A stretch of DNA of 64,000 bases from Clostridium estertheticum (GCF_011065935.2 NZ_JAAMNH020000001.1:3555001-3619000), one strand, 5' to 3'; positions 1 to 8,944 are shown, counted from the first letter of the stretch. Notes: a model not told the origin generated them from the sequence alone. Numbers and translations are program-made.

Positions 1-1019
1 AAATTACCCGTTTCTTCTCCTATTTTTGTCATAGCCATAAAAAATTGTGGAAATAGGTTCATTGAGTTTAAAGAACTTGATAAATCTCCACCTTTTTTAA
101 TGTCATCAAAAACTGTTTTAAGCTTTAGCTTAAAATATCTGTTTCCAATAACATCATGAATTATCTCGAAAGCACTTACCAGGCCCACCCCACTAGTTAG
201 TAATATATTAAGACCTCTAGTAAATCTTGTGTAAATAATACGTTTATATACTGGCCCTAATATTGGGCAACTAAACTTTAATTTATCAAAGACCATCTTG
301 CCCTTTTCTGTTTTTAAATATTCTATTAAAATAAAAACAGCAGTTAAATTTATCATTAAAACCCATAAAAAATTTGCTGCTAAAAAGTTACTCATCCCTA
401 AAACCAGTCTAGTTATTAATGGAATTTTTGCATGGAAAGTATTCAAATTTGTAATAAATACTGGAATTACTTTTATAAATAAAAAAAACGATACAATTGT
501 TAATGTGACAAATACTGTGCAGGGATAAATCATGGAATTAGTGAATTTTTTTAATAGCTTATGCTCTTTTTCATAATAAACTGCCAATTCCTCTAGAATT
601 ATATCTAGCTTCCCACTCTCTTCACCTAGATAAATCATATTTATCATAAACTCAGGGTATACATTTATAGTGTTTTGCATACTTCTATGAAGTGAATTAC
701 CCTTTTGTACATTTCCTCTAATGTTTAGGAGACTATTTTTTATAGATTTATGCTGTATTTGCTCATAAAGCAAATTGAGAATATCGCATATGGGAATGCC
801 CGACTTAATACATATTGAGAATTGCTTGCAGAATATAGCTATAGTTTTCAAATTAGGTTTAGGAGAAATTTCAGTTATTTTTTTTATACTCCTACACTTT
901 ATTAAAAATAAGTCTTTCGTCCGTAAATCTAATGCTAATTCTTCTATACTATCACTGCACGTAGTACCCTTTATTGTTATTCCATCATATGTTTTAGCCA
1001 TATATTTGAATTTCATCAT
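1..1019 (-). CDS. Type II secretion / type IV pilus inner-membrane protein GspF/PilC (partial, C-terminus beyond left edge)
   Basis: The reading frame stays open from an ATG at 1019, preceded by AGGTGAAG 6 bases upstream, to the left edge (about 339 residues). The family is the polytopic platform protein that sits in the cytoplasmic membrane and couples the GspE/PilB ATPase to pilin assembly. Two GspF repeats are visible: the first carries FCKQFSICIKSGIP (about 63-76) and GEESGKLD (132-139), the second TRGLNILLTSGVGL (about 267-280) and GEETGNL at the window edge. Hydrophobic segments lie near 165-190 and 215-232. It follows gspE by 66 bases on the same strand, as expected for a pilB-pilC pair. 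Any pilin genes lie outside the window. The family call is firm; pilus versus secretion role is inferred. Confidence 0.88.
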   Translation of the reverse strand, partial: MMKFKYMAKTYDGITIKGTTCSDSIEELALDLRTKDLFLIKCRSIKKITEISPKPNLKTIAIFCKQFSICIKSGIPICDILNLLYEQIQHKSIKNSLLNIRGNVQKGNSLHRSMQNTINVYPEFMINMIYLGEESGKLDIILEELAVYYEKEHKLLKKFTNSMIYPCTVFVTLTIVSFFLFIKVIPVFITNLNTFHAKIPLITRLVLGMSNFLAANFLWVLMINLTAVFILIEYLKTEKGKMVFDKLKFSCPILGPVYKRIIYTRFTRGLNILLTSGVGLVSAFEIIHDVIGNRYFKLKLKTVFDDIKKGGDLSSSLNSMNLFPQFFMAMTKIGEETGN

Positions 1020-1085
1020 TTTATACTTCACCTATTACTAGCACCCTCAAAAACAACTAGTAAGTTTACCATTTTTTTAGATGCC

Positions 1086-2765
1086 CTATTTAAAATTATA
1101 ACTATAAGTAGCATTTACAAATTCTTCTATTGAGGTTACGCCATTGTGAACTGCAGCGCTGCAACTCTCTATAAAGGAATCTGATTTATTTTCATTGCAA
1201 TATTTCCAAAGTTCATCGCTTATGCCGCTTCTTGCTATAATGGATTTATGAACACTATCTAATTTTAGTAATTCATATACCACAGTTCTACCTTTATATC
1301 CAGTCCCATTACATTTGTTACAACCTGCTCCTTTATATAATTTCTCCCCAATATTAAATCCTAAATGCTGAAATTCACCATTAATAGTCTCATATTCCAT
1401 TTTACAAAATGAGCATAATTTTCTTATTAATCTCTGAGCTAGTATTACAACTAATGAATCCGCAGCTAGATAGGATGGAATACCCATATCTATTAGCCTA
1501 GATATGGACGTAACGGCGTCATTTGTATGAAGTGTTGTCAATACTAAGTGGCCTGTTATTGATGCCCTAACGGCAATTTGTGCGGTTTCTTCATCTCTTA
1601 TTTCTCCAAGCATTATTACATCTGGATCTTGCCTCAATATGCTTCGTAGCCCAGTTGAAAAAGTAAGCCCCGCTTTATTGTTTACGTTTACTTGATTAAT
1701 TCTAGGCATATTATATTCTATTGGGTCTTCTATGGTAATGATATTTTTACTTTTACTATTAATTTCATTTAGTAGCGCATATAGTGTGGTTGATTTTCCG
1801 CTTCCTGTAGGTCCTGCGACGACAATCATTCCATGAGAAAGTTTTAATATATCCTTTAAAATTAAAACTTTCTCAGAACTAAAGCCTAATGAGTCTAAAT
1901 TAATAAATCTCTCTAACTTATATAAAACTCTTATAACTAGCTTTTCTCCATACATTGTTGGTAGGGATGATACTCTAAAATCGTAGTCCGTTCCATCTAT
2001 ATTTTCTGTTATTTTACCATCTTGTGGTACTAATTTAGTGGCTATATCCATGTTTGCCATTATTTTTATTCTTGTACATAAGGATTTATATACGTTACAT
2101 GGAATTTGATTTATTTCGTTTAGAATGCCATCTACTCTCATGCGAAGTATGGCAAAATACTTAAACGGCTCTAGATGAATATCGCTAGCTTCTGCATTTA
2201 TGGCTTGTTTTAAAAGGGAGTTTGTTATCCTAATAACCGGTGCATTTTCATTTGATAATTCTGAATGTGCTTCTTCATTTTTTTCACTTTCCTCTAACAT
2301 ATATTCTTTTCTCATTTCTTCAACTGCCACATCCACAATTTGTTTTCCATAGCAGTTTTCAATAGCCTCCGAGATATTACTAGCTAAGGCAAAGAATATT
2401 TTGACTCTTTTGTTTGTTATAAATTTCAGTTCATCGATAACTTTTATTTCAAAGGGATTTGAAAAAGCAACATGTACTTCAACACTATTATCATAAAAAG
2501 GTATTACACCATACCTAGTAGCTACCTCCTTGGATATTAGTTTAAATGCTTGATTTTTTTTACTATTAGATTCCAGCTCAGTATAAGATATGTTAAAATC
2601 CTTCTGTACTATTAAAATAAGCTGATTTAAATCTATTTTTAGGTCTTGTAGAATTATTTGCTCTTCACTACAATTGTTTCTTAAGGAAATCTCCTTTACA
2701 TCTTTATACTCTTCTTGCGTAATAAGGCTCTTGTCTAATAATAATTGGAGTAGATTTTTTTTCAT
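1086..2765 (-). CDS. GspE/PilB-type secretion ATPase
   Basis: Hexameric ATPase that powers pilin polymerisation or type II secretion at the cytoplasmic face of the membrane. The 559-residue protein has an N-terminal MshEN/T2SSE_N-type domain (about 1-140), then the GspE ATPase domain: Walker A GPTGSGKST (318-326), Asp box IEDPIEY (345-351), Walker B LGEIRDEE (386-393), a His box around TTLHTND, and a tetracysteine zinc site CSFC (451-454) and CNKC (482-485). Length and motif order are normal for GspE/PilB. It is the first gene of a pair with the downstream gspF/pilC. Two TGTCGAA boxes lie about 100-135 bases upstream, suggesting Spo0A control. PilT is less likely because of the N-terminal domain and zinc motif. 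Confidence 0.93.
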   Translation of the reverse strand: MKKNLLQLLLDKSLITQEEYKDVKEISLRNNCSEEQIILQDLKIDLNQLILIVQKDFNISYTELESNSKKNQAFKLISKEVATRYGVIPFYDNSVEVHVAFSNPFEIKVIDELKFITNKRVKIFFALASNISEAIENCYGKQIVDVAVEEMRKEYMLEESEKNEEAHSELSNENAPVIRITNSLLKQAINAEASDIHLEPFKYFAILRMRVDGILNEINQIPCNVYKSLCTRIKIMANMDIATKLVPQDGKITENIDGTDYDFRVSSLPTMYGEKLVIRVLYKLERFINLDSLGFSSEKVLILKDILKLSHGMIVVAGPTGSGKSTTLYALLNEINSKSKNIITIEDPIEYNMPRINQVNVNNKAGLTFSTGLRSILRQDPDVIMLGEIRDEETAQIAVRASITGHLVLTTLHTNDAVTSISRLIDMGIPSYLAADSLVVILAQRLIRKLCSFCKMEYETINGEFQHLGFNIGEKLYKGAGCNKCNGTGYKGRTVVYELLKLDSVHKSIIARSGISDELWKYCNENKSDSFIESCSAAVHNGVTSIEEFVNATYSYNFK

Positions 2766-2861
2766 CTTATTTTACCTTTTCTAATACTTAATTTTCATAG
2801 GATATCCTTTTGTAATTTTTGTCCACTTTTAGAATTTTATTCACCTTTTATGGAAGAAATT

Positions 2862-2900
2862 TTCGACAAAGCAAAGAAAATGTAGAAAGAATTTTCGACA
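2862..2900 (-). promoter_or_regulatory. Two Spo0A-type boxes upstream of gspE
   Basis: TTCGACA occurs at 2862-2868 and 2894-2900, so the minus strand reads TGTCGAA twice, each inside TTTGTCGAAAATT. The spacing is 32 bp, about three helical turns, and both face gspE. TGNCGAA is the established 0A box. The boxes start just past the dapF terminator, so they probably belong to the gspE promoter region. Confidence 0.5.
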
Positions 2901-2904
2901 AAAT

Positions 2905-2941
2905 AAAAAGCAACTGTACTATTAATAAATAGACAGTTGCT
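2905..2941 (-). terminator. Intrinsic terminator of dapF
   Basis: On the minus strand GCAACTGT pairs with ACAGTTGC around a loop that itself contains CTAT/ATAG, followed by TTTTT. It sits 7 bases past the dapF stop. Confidence 0.8.
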
Positions 2942-2947
2942 TAAAAC

Positions 2948-3778
2948 TTAATTTAGAAAAAAATGTCCTTCAAAAGTTATTTCTGCAGGTCCTGTCATTA
3001 GAACCTCGTCATTAACCATCTCTATAGAAAGTATTCCACCGGGAACCTGAACTTCTACCTTTTCATCAACATATCCTAGTCTGTTTGCTGCTACTACAGC
3101 GGCACAACTACCAGTACCACAGGCTAAAGTTGGTCCTGCACCTCTCTCCCAAGTTTTAACCCTTATCCTATCTCTTCCTACTATTTCACAAAAATTTACA
3201 TTTGTTTTTTCAGGAAATGAACTGTGCCGCTCAATAAATCTTCCTTCCTCAACCTGATAATCTTCCTGTCTACCAAAAACAATAGTATGTGGCACTCCCA
3301 TAAACATTGAAGTAATGCAATACTCTTTATTGTTAGCCTCTATCTTTTTATTAATTATTTCTTCAGTTACTAAAGCAGGAATACTACTGGGATTAAAATT
3401 GTATTTCCCCATATTTATAGTTACACTTTCAGCGAATCCATTTTTAATGCTTATATTTGCCAGCTTTACACCATCACCAGTTTCTATTTTTATATTTTCT
3501 TTTTGCACATATTTTTTTTCAAAAATATATTTAGCAAAGCACCTTATTCCATTTCCGCACATAGATGCATAAGAACCATCAGCATTAATAATTATCATCT
3601 GAATATCTGCTATATTACTTTTAGTAACTATTAAAATTCCATCTGCACCTATTCCAAAATGCCTATCACAAAGTTTTATAGCGAGTCCCTCTAAATTAGC
3701 ATATTTGCCCTGAAAATCTTCAATAACAATAAAATCATTTCCCGTTCCCTGCATTTTTGTGAAATTTATAATTTCCAA
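2948..3778 (-). CDS. dapF: Diaminopimelate epimerase DapF
   Basis: Converts LL- to meso-diaminopimelate for lysine and peptidoglycan synthesis, in the cytoplasm. Both catalytic cysteines are visible: Cys74 in MCGNGIRC and Cys220 in ACGTGSCA (numbered from the TTG start). The N-terminal FTKMQGTGNDF motif is typical. I chose the TTG at 3778 because AAGGAGGAGGAG lies just upstream; a longer frame from 3820 would run through that ribosome binding site and add 14 atypical residues. The resulting 276 residues match the usual family length. It is monocistronic, ends in its own terminator, and is divergent from rqcH. It fits the meso-DAP-type MurE in this window. Confidence 0.96.
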   Translation of the reverse strand: MEIINFTKMQGTGNDFIVIEDFQGKYANLEGLAIKLCDRHFGIGADGILIVTKSNIADIQMIIINADGSYASMCGNGIRCFAKYIFEKKYVQKENIKIETGDGVKLANISIKNGFAESVTINMGKYNFNPSSIPALVTEEIINKKIEANNKEYCITSMFMGVPHTIVFGRQEDYQVEEGRFIERHSSFPEKTNVNFCEIVGRDRIRVKTWERGAGPTLACGTGSCAAVVAANRLGYVDEKVEVQVPGGILSIEMVNDEVLMTGPAEITFEGHFFLN

Positions 3779-3947
3779 ATAACTCCTCCTCCTTATAATC
3801 CAACTTGTATGACTTTTCAATAATTTTCTTTAATGGTATAATATAAATGTAACTTAACTTATTAGTATTATATTATATAAAGTATTATTTACAAAGTATA
3901 AGTGTGTAAATTTATAAAGTTTTAACAATTGTGAAAGGGTGATATGT

Positions 3948-5687
3948 ATGGCATTAGATGGAATTTACTTATCTAGCCTCATTGAGGAAATAAAAGATAT
4001 TATTATAGATTGTAGAGTTGATAAAATAACCCAACCAGAAAAAGATGAAATCATATTAAGTTTTAAAAAGAATAGAAAAATATATAAATTATTAATAAGT
4101 TCAAGCTCCAACTATCCTAGAATCCATTTTACAGACTTTAATAAAGATAACCCAGCGCAAGCACCTATATTTTGTATGGTTTTAAGAAAATATTTAAATA
4201 CTGCCACAGTTTTAGATGTAAGACAACTAAGTTCAGATAGATTGCTAGTTATTGACTTTAAAAGTAGCGATGAATTAGGCTTTGATAGTGTATACTCACT
4301 TATAATTGAAATAATGGGTAGGCATAGTAATATCAGTTTAGTTAGAACCCGTGACAATTTAGTTATGGATAGTATTAAGCATGTAACGGCAGACATAAAC
4401 AGTTTTCGTGTTTTATTTACTGGTGTAGAATATGTATACCCTCCCATCTCTACAAAACTAGATCCTTTTAATTTTAGTTATGAGGGATTCTATGAGTATA
4501 TATCCACTAAAGAAATACAGTACTCTGAAAAGTTTTTTACAGGTACTTTCACAGGAATAAGTTCTAAACTTTCCACTGAACTCCTCTATAGGTATTCTTT
4601 GGAGAATAGTAATTTTGATTTAGCACACGCTAAACAGATTTATGATTTTACAGTAAATATGTTTAAATCCCTACATCAAAATACTTTTTTAGCTTCCTAT
4701 ACTATGAATGGTAAATTAGAAGATTTTCATTGTGTTAAGCTTACCTCTTTAAAAGATTGTGAATATGACCAATATGATTCACCCTCTAAATTAATAGAGA
4801 ATTTTTATTTTCAAAAGGATAACCATGATAGATTAAATTCTAAAAGTGCAGGTCTTCAAAAAATAGTTCATAATAATATTAATCGTTGTGATAAGAAGGT
4901 AAAAATACTCAAGGAAACCTTAAAAGAATGTGACACTAAAGGCGCTTATAAGTTAAATGGTGAACTTTTAACTGCAAATATATACTCCCTTAAAAAGGGT
5001 GACAAGTTTGCAAGTGTTGTTAATTACTATAGTGAAGATGGGGAGTACATTAAAATCAAACTCGACGAAAATAAGACTCCCTCCCAAAATGTTCAATATT
5101 ATTACAAAAAATATAATAAATTTAAGATAGCAGAGGAAATGGCCACAATACAAATGGAGCTTACTGAAAATGAATTGAAATATCTTCATTCTGTACTTAC
5201 TAACATAATAAATGTAGAAAACTATAATGGAATTGAAGATATTAAAAATGAATTAATAGAAACTGACTATATTTCATTTAAAAAGCACAGTAGTGGTAAA
5301 AATAAAAAGGCAAAGCCAACAAAACCTATGCATTTTGTTTCAAGTGATGGCATTGACATATATGTTGGTAGAAATAATATTCAAAATGATTTTTTAACAT
5401 TAAAGCTTGCCAATAAAAATGATATGTGGCTTCACACAAAGGATATCCCAGGTTCCCACGTTATTATTAAAAATTTTGGTGATATACCTGAAAGCACACT
5501 ACTCGAAGCTGGAAATTTATCCGCATTTTATAGTAAATCTAAGGATTCTTCTAGTGTACCTGTTGATTATACACAGGTGAAAAATGTAAAGAAGCCCTCA
5601 GGTGCAAAACCCGGAATGGTTATTTACTCTACAAATAAAACTATGTATATAACTCCTAGCGAAAGCCACTTAAAAAGGATTGAATAA
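3948..5687 (+). CDS. rqcH: Ribosome-associated quality control protein RqcH (NFACT family)
   Basis: The bacterial Rqc2/NEMF homologue; it binds obstructed 50S subunits and recruits tRNA-Ala to add alanine tails that mark stalled peptides for degradation. Older annotations call it fibronectin-binding protein FbpA. Visible parts are NFACT-N (about 1-180, with Asp97-Arg98, the pair known to be needed for alanine tailing in B. subtilis RqcH, and MGRHSNISL), a central helical/coiled-coil part, and NFACT-R (DUF814, about 440-560) with DMWLHTKDIPGSHV. The ATG at 3948 is preferred to GTG 3939: AAAGGGTGA precedes it, and it gives the Asp97/Arg98 numbering. It is a lone plus-strand gene between minus-strand genes. 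Confidence 0.93.
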   Translation: MALDGIYLSSLIEEIKDIIIDCRVDKITQPEKDEIILSFKKNRKIYKLLISSSSNYPRIHFTDFNKDNPAQAPIFCMVLRKYLNTATVLDVRQLSSDRLLVIDFKSSDELGFDSVYSLIIEIMGRHSNISLVRTRDNLVMDSIKHVTADINSFRVLFTGVEYVYPPISTKLDPFNFSYEGFYEYISTKEIQYSEKFFTGTFTGISSKLSTELLYRYSLENSNFDLAHAKQIYDFTVNMFKSLHQNTFLASYTMNGKLEDFHCVKLTSLKDCEYDQYDSPSKLIENFYFQKDNHDRLNSKSAGLQKIVHNNINRCDKKVKILKETLKECDTKGAYKLNGELLTANIYSLKKGDKFASVVNYYSEDGEYIKIKLDENKTPSQNVQYYYKKYNKFKIAEEMATIQMELTENELKYLHSVLTNIINVENYNGIEDIKNELIETDYISFKKHSSGKNKKAKPTKPMHFVSSDGIDIYVGRNNIQNDFLTLKLANKNDMWLHTKDIPGSHVIIKNFGDIPESTLLEAGNLSAFYSKSKDSSSVPVDYTQVKNVKKPSGAKPGMVIYSTNKTMYITPSESHLKRIE

Positions 5688-5688
5688 A

Positions 5689-5727
5689 AAAGATATGCTG
5701 CATAATGTTTATGCAGCATATCTTTTT
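5689..5727. terminator. Bidirectional terminator between rqcH and the rRNA methyltransferase gene
   Basis: A 15-bp perfect stem (AGATATGCTGCATAA / TTATGCAGCATATCT, loop TGT) is flanked by A6 and T6. It lies between convergent genes and overlaps the end of the minus-strand gene. Confidence 0.9.
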
Positions 5728-6866
5728 TATTCTTGTTTTTTTTGTCTAGGTATTTCTTTTATATATTGGTAATAATAACATAGTAATCTTCCATTATATA
5801 ATTTTCTATTTTTATCTGCTTTCTTTCCAAAGTCCTTCTGAAAATCACCATTGGCGGTTATGACAAAGCAAGACCATTCATTTAGCCTCTCATACATCTC
5901 TCCGAGGTCAATATGAAGTTTTTTAACTTCTGCTAATTCTCCTAATCTTTCTCCATAAGGTGGATTAGTTATAATAACTCCATATTTCTGTCTTGAGGTA
6001 AAACTTTGCATTGGTATTTTTTGAAATTTTATAAACTCCTTGACTCCTGCTTTTTCTGCATTAGCTATGGCTGTTCGAAGTAGCTCTCCATCAATATCTG
6101 AGGCTAGGATTTCAATTTCATTGTTATTTACAGTTTTTCTTGCACCTTCTCTTACTTGCTCCCAAATATCTGCCTCCATTGATGGCCAAGTTTCGCTTGC
6201 AAATTTTCTGTTTATCCCCGGAGCAATGTTTTTCGCTATAAGAGCCGCTTCTATGGCTATGGTCCCAGAACCACAAAGCGGGTCAGCTAAAACTCTTGAG
6301 CTATCCCATTTACTTATTAGCACAAGGGCTGCAGCTAATGTTTCTTTTAGTGGTGCCTCGCCAGCGTATTCTCTATACCCTCTTTTATGTAATCCCACAC
6401 CAGAAGTATCTATGGATAGTGTCACTATATCTCTTAAAATTGCAACTTCTATCTTATACTCTGGGCCTTGTTCTGAAAACCACTCGCTATTATATTTTTT
6501 CTTCATAGACTCTACTACTGCTTTTTTTACTATGCTTTGGCAATCTGGAACACTGTGAAGCTGTGATTTTACAGATTTACCTACGATATGCATATTACCG
6601 TCTTCTGGTATTAAATTACCCCAATCTACTGCCAGCGTTCCTTGAAATAATTCTTCAAAAGACAAGGCTTTAAATTCAGCCATCTTTATAAACAGCCTTT
6701 CTGCGGTTCTTAGCCATGTATTGCATATAGCAATATCCATTTCATCCCCTTCAAAGGTTACTCTTCCGTTTTCCACCTTTAAATCTTCGTATCCTAGTGC
6801 TTTTAGTTCTTTTGCTGTAACTGCTTCTATCCCAAAAGTAGTCGTGGCAATTAAAGTATACATCAT
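5727..6866 (-). CDS. THUMP-domain class I SAM-dependent rRNA methyltransferase (RlmL/YpsC type)
   Basis: Predicted N2-guanine methyltransferase acting on 23S rRNA (RlmL-N / B. subtilis YpsC family). There is an N-terminal ferredoxin-like plus THUMP region (about 1-155), then the UPF0020 methyltransferase fold with the SAM-binding DPLCGSGTI (195-203) and catalytic NPPYGERL (301-308). At 379 residues it matches the stand-alone enzyme rather than the E. coli RlmKL fusion. The start ATG has GGAGAG upstream. It has its own promoter (6913-6941) and shares a bidirectional terminator with rqcH. The exact target base cannot be read from sequence. Confidence 0.9.
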   Translation of the reverse strand: MMYTLIATTTFGIEAVTAKELKALGYEDLKVENGRVTFEGDEMDIAICNTWLRTAERLFIKMAEFKALSFEELFQGTLAVDWGNLIPEDGNMHIVGKSVKSQLHSVPDCQSIVKKAVVESMKKKYNSEWFSEQGPEYKIEVAILRDIVTLSIDTSGVGLHKRGYREYAGEAPLKETLAAALVLISKWDSSRVLADPLCGSGTIAIEAALIAKNIAPGINRKFASETWPSMEADIWEQVREGARKTVNNNEIEILASDIDGELLRTAIANAEKAGVKEFIKFQKIPMQSFTSRQKYGVIITNPPYGERLGELAEVKKLHIDLGEMYERLNEWSCFVITANGDFQKDFGKKADKNRKLYNGRLLCYYYQYIKEIPRQKKQE

Positions 6867-6912
6867 AAATTATCTCTCCTATTTCTTCTTTTTCTTAGGT
6901 ATCACTCATATT

Positions 6913-6941
6913 ATAATATCTCTATTTGTTATTATTGTCTA
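6913..6941 (-). promoter_or_regulatory. Sigma-A promoter of the rRNA methyltransferase gene
   Basis: TAGACA (6941-6936), a 17-bp spacer, then TATTAT (6918-6913) on the minus strand. Both hexamers match 5 of 6 consensus positions, and the site lies about 45 bases before the start codon. Confidence 0.55.
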
Positions 6942-6964
6942 GAATTTTTAAATTAGAAAGCATT

Positions 6965-7003
6965 AAAAATAAAAGTGCCAGAACTTCTGCTGGCACTTTT
7001 GTG
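6965..7003 (-). terminator. Terminator of the pyrR-uraA operon
   Basis: The stem AAAAGTGCCAG / CTGGCACTTTT with an 8-base loop is followed on the minus strand by a T-rich run. It starts 25 bases past the uraA stop. Confidence 0.85.
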
Positions 7004-7027
7004 TATATATTATATCTAAAAATCCTA

Positions 7028-8311
7028 TTAATTATCTCCTGACTTACTCTTTTCAGGTAGTGCTAAGTTCAATATTATACCCACCAGTGTTGCAAGAGCT
7101 ACTCCTGCAATCTCAACTTGCGCTCCTAAAAACGGAAACTTTATACCGCCTCCACCAATACCTAAAACTATTATTACAGAAGCAATTATAAGATTTCTCT
7201 TTTTACTAAAATCAACTTTATCTTCCACAAAAATTCTGAAGCCAGAGGAAGCGATTATTCCAAATAACATAACACTAACCCCCCCGATTACAGGAAGCGG
7301 AATATTTCCTATTACTGCAGAAACTGGTCCAATAAAGGATAATACAATTGCAATTATTGCAGCTCCTCCAATTACCCAAACACTGTACACCTTTGTGATT
7401 GCCATAACTCCTATATTCTCACCATAAGTGGTATTAGGTGGCCCTCCTACAAAACCTGCAAACATCGTGGCAATCCCGTCTCCCATAATTGACCTATGTA
7501 GCCCAGGATCTTTTGTGAAGTCACGGCCTACAACATTACTTGTAACATATACATGACCAATATGTTCAGCAAGTGTTACGAAAGCTACTGGAGCCATAAG
7601 CATAATAGCATTTATGTTAAAGGTTGGCAAAACAAAGCTTGGCATTGTAAAAAATTTAGCTTTGCCTATTTCTTGTAGAACTTCCTTTGGAATTACTCCA
7701 AGAAATATAGAAAGTGCATATCCAATTACCATGGCAATCAAAATCGGTACTACCCCGAAAAATCCTTTGAAATACATAGTGCCAATTATTGCTATTCCCA
7801 GGGTTGCCATTGATACAAATATCCATGTGCCTCTAGATACACCTTGAAGTGCCGGTGTTGTAAAACCTGAATTTAGCCCTGCCCAATTTATTGCAACGCC
7901 AGCGAGACTTAGTCCTATTACAATTACAACAGAACCTACCACCACTGGAGACAACATTCTATCTAACCATTTGGTTCCCGCGAGTTTAATAATTAGTGCT
8001 ACAATTACATATACAAGCCCTGCAGCTATAATTCCTGATAACATAGAACTTTGGCCATATGCCTTTGTGGCTACGCCCATAGGTCCTATAAACGCAAAGG
8101 ATGAACCTACATAAGCAGGAAGTCTAGCTTTCGTACATAAAATATACAATAACGTCCCCACCCCACTACAAAACAGTGCAATTGATGGACTAAGACCTGT
8201 GAGCATTGGTACAAGTATAGTTGCTCCTACCATAGCAAATAGGTGCTGGAAGCTTAAAGGGAGCGTCTTAATGATTGGTAATTTTTCATTAACATCTACA
8301 ATTTTATTCAT
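7028..8311 (-). CDS. uraA: Uracil permease (uracil-xanthine/NCS2 family)
   Basis: A nucleobase-cation symporter in the membrane, 427 residues with about 14 predicted hydrophobic segments, the normal NCS2 size. Typical features are the N-terminal LPLSFQHLFAMVGATILVP and the substrate-site motif TLAEHIGHV (about residue 239), followed by GGPPNTTYGENIGVMA. Uracil specificity is supported by its place directly after pyrR and by a PyrR-type RNA loop in the 96-base pyrR-uraA gap. That loop includes the ribosome binding site (AAAGGAGG), so translation may be repressed by PyrR with UMP. It is followed by a terminator. UraA/PyrP is preferred over xanthine transport because of this context. Confidence 0.93.
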   Translation of the reverse strand: MNKIVDVNEKLPIIKTLPLSFQHLFAMVGATILVPMLTGLSPSIALFCSGVGTLLYILCTKARLPAYVGSSFAFIGPMGVATKAYGQSSMLSGIIAAGLVYVIVALIIKLAGTKWLDRMLSPVVVGSVVIVIGLSLAGVAINWAGLNSGFTTPALQGVSRGTWIFVSMATLGIAIIGTMYFKGFFGVVPILIAMVIGYALSIFLGVIPKEVLQEIGKAKFFTMPSFVLPTFNINAIMLMAPVAFVTLAEHIGHVYVTSNVVGRDFTKDPGLHRSIMGDGIATMFAGFVGGPPNTTYGENIGVMAITKVYSVWVIGGAAIIAIVLSFIGPVSAVIGNIPLPVIGGVSVMLFGIIASSGFRIFVEDKVDFSKKRNLIIASVIIVLGIGGGGIKFPFLGAQVEIAGVALATLVGIILNLALPEKSKSGDN

Positions 8312-8315
8312 TTGT

Positions 8316-8350
8316 TCCTCCTTTTAGTCTCGCTGGACTATTTTAAAAGA
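8316..8350 (-). promoter_or_regulatory. PyrR-binding loop overlapping the uraA ribosome binding site
   Basis: The minus-strand RNA reads TAGTC-CAGCGA-GACTA: a 5-bp stem with the conserved CnGnGA hexaloop of PyrR targets. It is extended by a lower stem pairing TCTTTT with AAAGGA. The 3' arm is the uraA Shine-Dalgarno sequence, 5-6 bases before the ATG. No terminator follows, so the likely mode is translational. Inference from the known PyrR loop consensus. Confidence 0.6.
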
Positions 8351-8353
8351 TTA

Positions 8354-8406
8354 TTTATCTTCTTCGAAATTATGCATCATCTGCGATACTGTTTATCTTC
8401 TTCGAA
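8354..8406. repeat. 15-bp direct repeat in the pyrR-uraA gap
   Basis: TTTATCTTCTTCGAA occurs exactly at 8354-8368 and 8392-8406, 38 bp apart, the second copy ending just before the pyrR stop codon. Function unknown. Confidence 0.6.
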
Positions 8407-8407
8407 G

Positions 8408-8944
8408 CTATATTTCATATATACTAACTGAATCTTTTTCGTCAATTTCTAAAAGCTCCACAGAAATCATTTCTTTTCCAGAAGTAGGTATGTTTTTCCC
8501 TACATAATCTGCTCTAATAGGTAATTCTCTGTGCCCTCTATCTACTAAAACAGCTAATTGTATCATTTGAGGCCTACCATTAGCTATTATGGCATCAATT
8601 GCGGCTCTCGCAGTTCTTCCGGTATACAATACGTCATCTACTAAAATTATTTTTTTACCTCTCACATCTATACCTAAATTTGCATTGTTTAAAACTGGCT
8701 GCTCGTTTATTGAGGTAAGATCATCTCTATATAAAGTAATATCAACACTGCCTACAGGAACTTTAGTTCCTTCAATCTGTTCTATTAAGAGAGCAATTCT
8801 TTTTGCAATTGGTACCCCTCTTCTTTTTATTCCTATAAGGATAATATCCTCTATTCCCTTGTTTTTTTCAATAATTTCATGAGCTACTCTTGTCAATGAT
8901 CTTTCTATTGCCTTTTCATCTAATAGCACTGATTTAAATTCCAT
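8408..8944 (-). CDS. pyrR: Bifunctional pyr attenuator protein / uracil phosphoribosyltransferase PyrR
   Basis: An RNA-binding regulator that senses UMP/PRPP and attenuates pyrimidine genes, with weak UPRTase activity. The 178-residue protein carries the type I PRTase PRPP loop ILVDDVLYTGRTARA and the usual IGIKRRGVP (PPi loop) motif. Start ATG follows AGGGGTGAAG. Synteny lspA-rluD-pyrR-uracil permease matches B. subtilis. A PyrR-loop/terminator attenuator precedes it and a second PyrR loop precedes uraA, so it likely regulates itself and the permease. Confidence 0.96.
   Translation of the reverse strand: MEFKSVLLDEKAIERSLTRVAHEIIEKNKGIEDIILIGIKRRGVPIAKRIALLIEQIEGTKVPVGSVDITLYRDDLTSINEQPVLNNANLGIDVRGKKIILVDDVLYTGRTARAAIDAIIANGRPQMIQLAVLVDRGHRELPIRADYVGKNIPTSGKEMISVELLEIDEKDSVSIYEI

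Noticed and set aside
2766..2947. c-di-GMP-II riboswitch upstream of the pilus ATPase gene
   Set aside because: The gap is too short after the dapF terminator, and no matching structure was found; the Spo0A boxes explain it better.
6040..6558. A 172-codon plus-strand frame inside the rRNA methyltransferase gene
   Set aside because: It lies wholly antisense to a gene with clear THUMP and NPPY motifs, and has no ribosome binding site or family-like sequence.
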